Positions 5,154-7,313 of a stretch of 7,313 nt of DNA are shown piece by piece. Positions within the stretch are counted from its first letter, which is position 1. Each line of letters opens with the position of its first letter. This DNA comes from Dehalococcoidia bacterium. GTDB lineage: Bacteria > Chloroflexota > Dehalococcoidia > UBA2979. The stretch is taken from contig JASLOV010000109.1 in assembly GCA_030745285.1 (NCBI GenBank), positions 1 to 7,313 on the forward strand, in the 5' to 3' direction. Below the pieces are notes generated by a model. The model was not told the origin of the DNA. It made no database searches and worked only from the letters and a program-made list of their open reading frames with translations. A program made the translations under genes and the position numbers.

Positions 5154-7313
5154 ATGACCCCAATGACCACCGTTGACCTCCTGAACCCCGCTCAACGCCG
5201 CGCCGTCGAGGTGCCCGGCGGCGCGTTGCTGATCCTGGCCGGCCCGGGCTCCGGCAAGACGCGCGTGATCGCCCATCGCATCGCCCACCTGGTGCGGGAT
5301 CGGTCCGTCCCCCCGTGGCGCATCCTTGCCGTCACCTTCACGAACAAGGCCGCAAGAGAGATGCGCGAACGCGTCGACGGGCTGCTGGGCCTCGCCGCCG
5401 ATGAACTCGCGCTCGGCACCTTCCACAGCATCTGCACTCGCATTCTGCGCCGCGACGGCAAGGAGATCGGGCTCCCCTCCGACTTCGTGATCTTTGACCG
5501 CGACGACCAGCTCTCGCTGGTGCGCCGCATCGAGCGCGGCCAGCGCATCGACCCCAAGCGCTTCGCCCCCGGCGCCGTGCTCTCCGCCATCTCCACGGCG
5601 AAGAACGAGCAGCGCGATGTCGCCGCCTACCAGCGCGATGTCGGCTCCTACTTCGAGGAGATCGTCGCTCGTGTGTTCGAGGCCTACGAACAGCAGCTCC
5701 AGCGCAACGTCGCCGTCGACTTCGACGACCTGCTCGGCAAGGTGCTCGCGCTCTTCAACCGCGCGCCGGAGGTGCGGGATCGCTACGCCGAGCGCTACCT
5801 GCATGTCCTGATCGACGAGTTCCAGGACACCAACATCGTCCAGTACCAGCTCGCGCAGGAGCTGGCCTCCCAACACGGCAACATCACCGCCGTGGGCGAC
5901 CCCGACCAGTCGATCTACTCGTGGCGCGCCGCCGACGTGCGCAACCTCACCAACTTCCAGCGCCACTTCTCCGGCACCGACGTCGTGCTGCTGGAGCAGA
6001 ACTACCGCTCCACCGGCAACATCCTCGGCGCCGCCAGCGCGGTGATCGACCGCGCCGACGGCCGCCACGAGAAGACGCTGTGGACGGAGAACCCCGACGG
6101 CGACCTGATCCACGAACACGAGGCGCGGACGGCCGAGGAAGAGGCGCTGTTCGTCGCCACGCAGATCCAGGCCGCGTTGCGCGGCCCCGATCGGTCACCC
6201 AACGACTTCGCGCTGATGTACCGCACCAACGCCCAGTCGCGGGCGCTGGAGGAGGCGTTTCTCTACCTCTCGATCCCCTACCGCGTCGTCGGCGGCACGC
6301 GCTTCTACGACCGTCGAGAGGTGCGCGACCAGCTCGCCTATCTGCGGCTGATCTACAACTCATCGGACAGCGTCGCCTTCCAGCGTGTGGTCAACGTCCC
6401 GCCGCGCGGCATCGGAGCGCGCACAGTCGCCAACATCACCGCCGCCTCGGAGCAGCTCGCCATCTCGCCGCTGGCCGTCGCGGCCCGCATGGCGCGCGGT
6501 GACGATGACCCGGCGATCCCCGAGGTTCGCGCCAACATCCGCCAGGCGCTCGTCTCCTTCGTCGAGCAGATCGACCGGCTAACGGCGATGGTCGAAGGGC
6601 TGCCGGTGGCGCGGCTGCTGGAGGAGATCGTCCGCACCACCGGCTACTACGACTACCTCCATCGCTCTGACGAGGCGCATGCCGAGACCCGCTGGGAGAA
6701 CGTCGAGGAACTGATTGCGGTTGCCGACCAGTACCAGGATCTGCAGGGCGAACACTCGCTGGCTTCGTTCCTGGAGGAGGTCGCGCTCGTCGCCGACGTC
6801 GACGACACGGTGGGCGATGAGCCGGACGCCGTCACGTTGACCACGCTGCACGCCGCCAAGGGCCTCGAGTTCCCCGTCGTCTTCCTCATCGGGCTCGAGG
6901 AGGGGATGCTGCCCCACGTACGCTCGCTCGACGACCCGACCCAGCTGGAAGAGGAGCGGCGCATCTGCTACGTCGGCATGACGCGGGCGCAGGAGCAGCT
7001 CTACCTGCTGCACGCGGCCAGCCGCTTCCACCAGGGAATGCTGCGCCGCAGTACGCGCTCGCGCTTCCTGGACGACATTCCGCTGAGGCTGCTCTCGACG
7101 CCACAGGAAAGCCCCGCCAGCGACCTCAGCGCGCGCGAACGCCGGGCGGCCATGGCGACGCGATGGGGGCTGGTCGACGACATCGACGAAGGCTCGTCCG
7201 AACCGGCCTTTGAGCCCGGAGCGCGAGTCCTCCACAACAAGTTCGGGCGCGGCGTCGTGATCGCCTGCGAGATCGTCCCCGGCGACCAACAGGTCACCGT
7301 GGCGTTTGAGGCG
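5154..7313 (+). CDS. UvrD/PcrA-type superfamily 1A ATP-dependent DNA helicase (3' end outside window)
   Basis: 720 codons are visible and the frame is still open at the right edge. It unwinds DNA 3' to 5' in excision and mismatch repair and replication restart. All SF1A motifs are present: Q-motif LNPAQRRAV; Walker A AGPGSGKTR (29-37, Lys35); Ia VTFTNKAAREM (60-70); Ib GTFHS (88-92); II DEFQDTN (221-227); III GDPDQSIYSWR (248-258); IV QNYRST (282-287); V TLHAAKGLEF (564-573); VI EEERRICYVGMTRA (599-612). From residue 689 a Tudor-like C-terminal domain begins (GARVLHNKFGRGVV), as in PcrA/UvrD, where it binds RNA polymerase and other partners. Family length (~720-760) means only a few dozen residues are missing. 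UvrD and PcrA cannot be separated on this evidence. Start: ATG 5154 or ATG 5163; neither has a clear Shine-Dalgarno. Confidence 0.95.
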   Translation, partial: MTPMTTVDLLNPAQRRAVEVPGGALLILAGPGSGKTRVIAHRIAHLVRDRSVPPWRILAVTFTNKAAREMRERVDGLLGLAADELALGTFHSICTRILRRDGKEIGLPSDFVIFDRDDQLSLVRRIERGQRIDPKRFAPGAVLSAISTAKNEQRDVAAYQRDVGSYFEEIVARVFEAYEQQLQRNVAVDFDDLLGKVLALFNRAPEVRDRYAERYLHVLIDEFQDTNIVQYQLAQELASQHGNITAVGDPDQSIYSWRAADVRNLTNFQRHFSGTDVVLLEQNYRSTGNILGAASAVIDRADGRHEKTLWTENPDGDLIHEHEARTAEEEALFVATQIQAALRGPDRSPNDFALMYRTNAQSRALEEAFLYLSIPYRVVGGTRFYDRREVRDQLAYLRLIYNSSDSVAFQRVVNVPPRGIGARTVANITAASEQLAISPLAVAARMARGDDDPAIPEVRANIRQALVSFVEQIDRLTAMVEGLPVARLLEEIVRTTGYYDYLHRSDEAHAETRWENVEELIAVADQYQDLQGEHSLASFLEEVALVADVDDTVGDEPDAVTLTTLHAAKGLEFPVVFLIGLEEGMLPHVRSLDDPTQLEEERRICYVGMTRAQEQLYLLHAASRFHQGMLRRSTRSRFLDDIPLRLLSTPQESPASDLSARERRAAMATRWGLVDDIDEGSSEPAFEPGARVLHNKFGRGVVIACEIVPGDQQVTVAFEA

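Noticed and set aside
4346..5176. Plus-strand open frame (276 codons) opposite the zinc-ribbon gene
   Set aside because: The minus strand encodes two clear TM helices and four CxxC knuckles; the plus frame is its low-complexity shadow and crosses the terminator and spacer.
5124..6119. Minus-strand open frame opposite the helicase (331 codons)
   Set aside because: It is an antisense shadow of a helicase with every SF1A motif intact; the translation is rich in Val/Gly/Asp/Ala and looks like no protein family.
1..7313. A novel defence, mobile or multi-gene accessory system
   Set aside because: Every gene belongs to housekeeping or widespread families, composition is uniform, there are no transposase, integrase, toxin-antitoxin or nuclease cassettes, and neighbours do not form a functional module.

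Overview
The window is about 7.3 kb of GC-rich bacterial chromosome made up almost entirely of housekeeping genes. The best lineage guess is Chloroflexota (the Thermomicrobia/Dehalococcoidia side). This rests on the sigma factor, which has a textbook RpoD core but carries a ~150-residue insert between regions 1.2 and 2.1 resembling those I recall from Chloroflexota RpoD, together with a DUF1461/TIGR01906 membrane protein and an FmdB-like protein with a Gly/Met/Asp-rich tail. The assignment is inference, not proof.

Layout, left to right. (1) A plus-strand macromolecular-synthesis cluster: the 3' end of dnaG (primase), overlapping by ATGA the complete rpoD (primary sigma factor), then after 68 bp a small FmdB-type zinc-ribbon protein with six perfect 9-bp repeats. 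(2) An 8-bp hairpin separates this from a minus-strand four-helix membrane protein of the Lit family (lipoprotein intramolecular transacylase). (3) A 239-bp divergent spacer holds a candidate promoter in each direction and no gene that I can see. (4) A plus-strand thioredoxin-fold protein whose active-site motif has lost its second cysteine, followed by a strong GC hairpin terminator. (5) A minus-strand two-TM, double zinc-ribbon membrane protein. (6) A ~180-bp divergent spacer with an inverted repeat and a -10-like element. (7) A plus-strand UvrD/PcrA-type superfamily 1A helicase that runs off the right edge shortly before its expected C-terminus.

Functionally, dnaG and rpoD link replication priming and housekeeping transcription, and the helicase serves DNA repair and replication. 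The genes between are unrelated by pathway: lipoprotein acyl-chain remodelling, a redox-like fold and an uncharacterised membrane zinc-ribbon protein. From 2.7 kb on, gene direction alternates (-,+,-,+), so each is probably its own transcription unit.

I found no mobile element, prophage, CRISPR array, RNA gene or defence-like system, and no convincing undescribed multi-gene system. The points worth a second look are the repeat-expanded FmdB tail, the one-cysteine thioredoxin-fold protein, the Lit homologue with its possibly leaderless promoter, and the sigma-factor insert. Codon structure looks uniform and native across the window.
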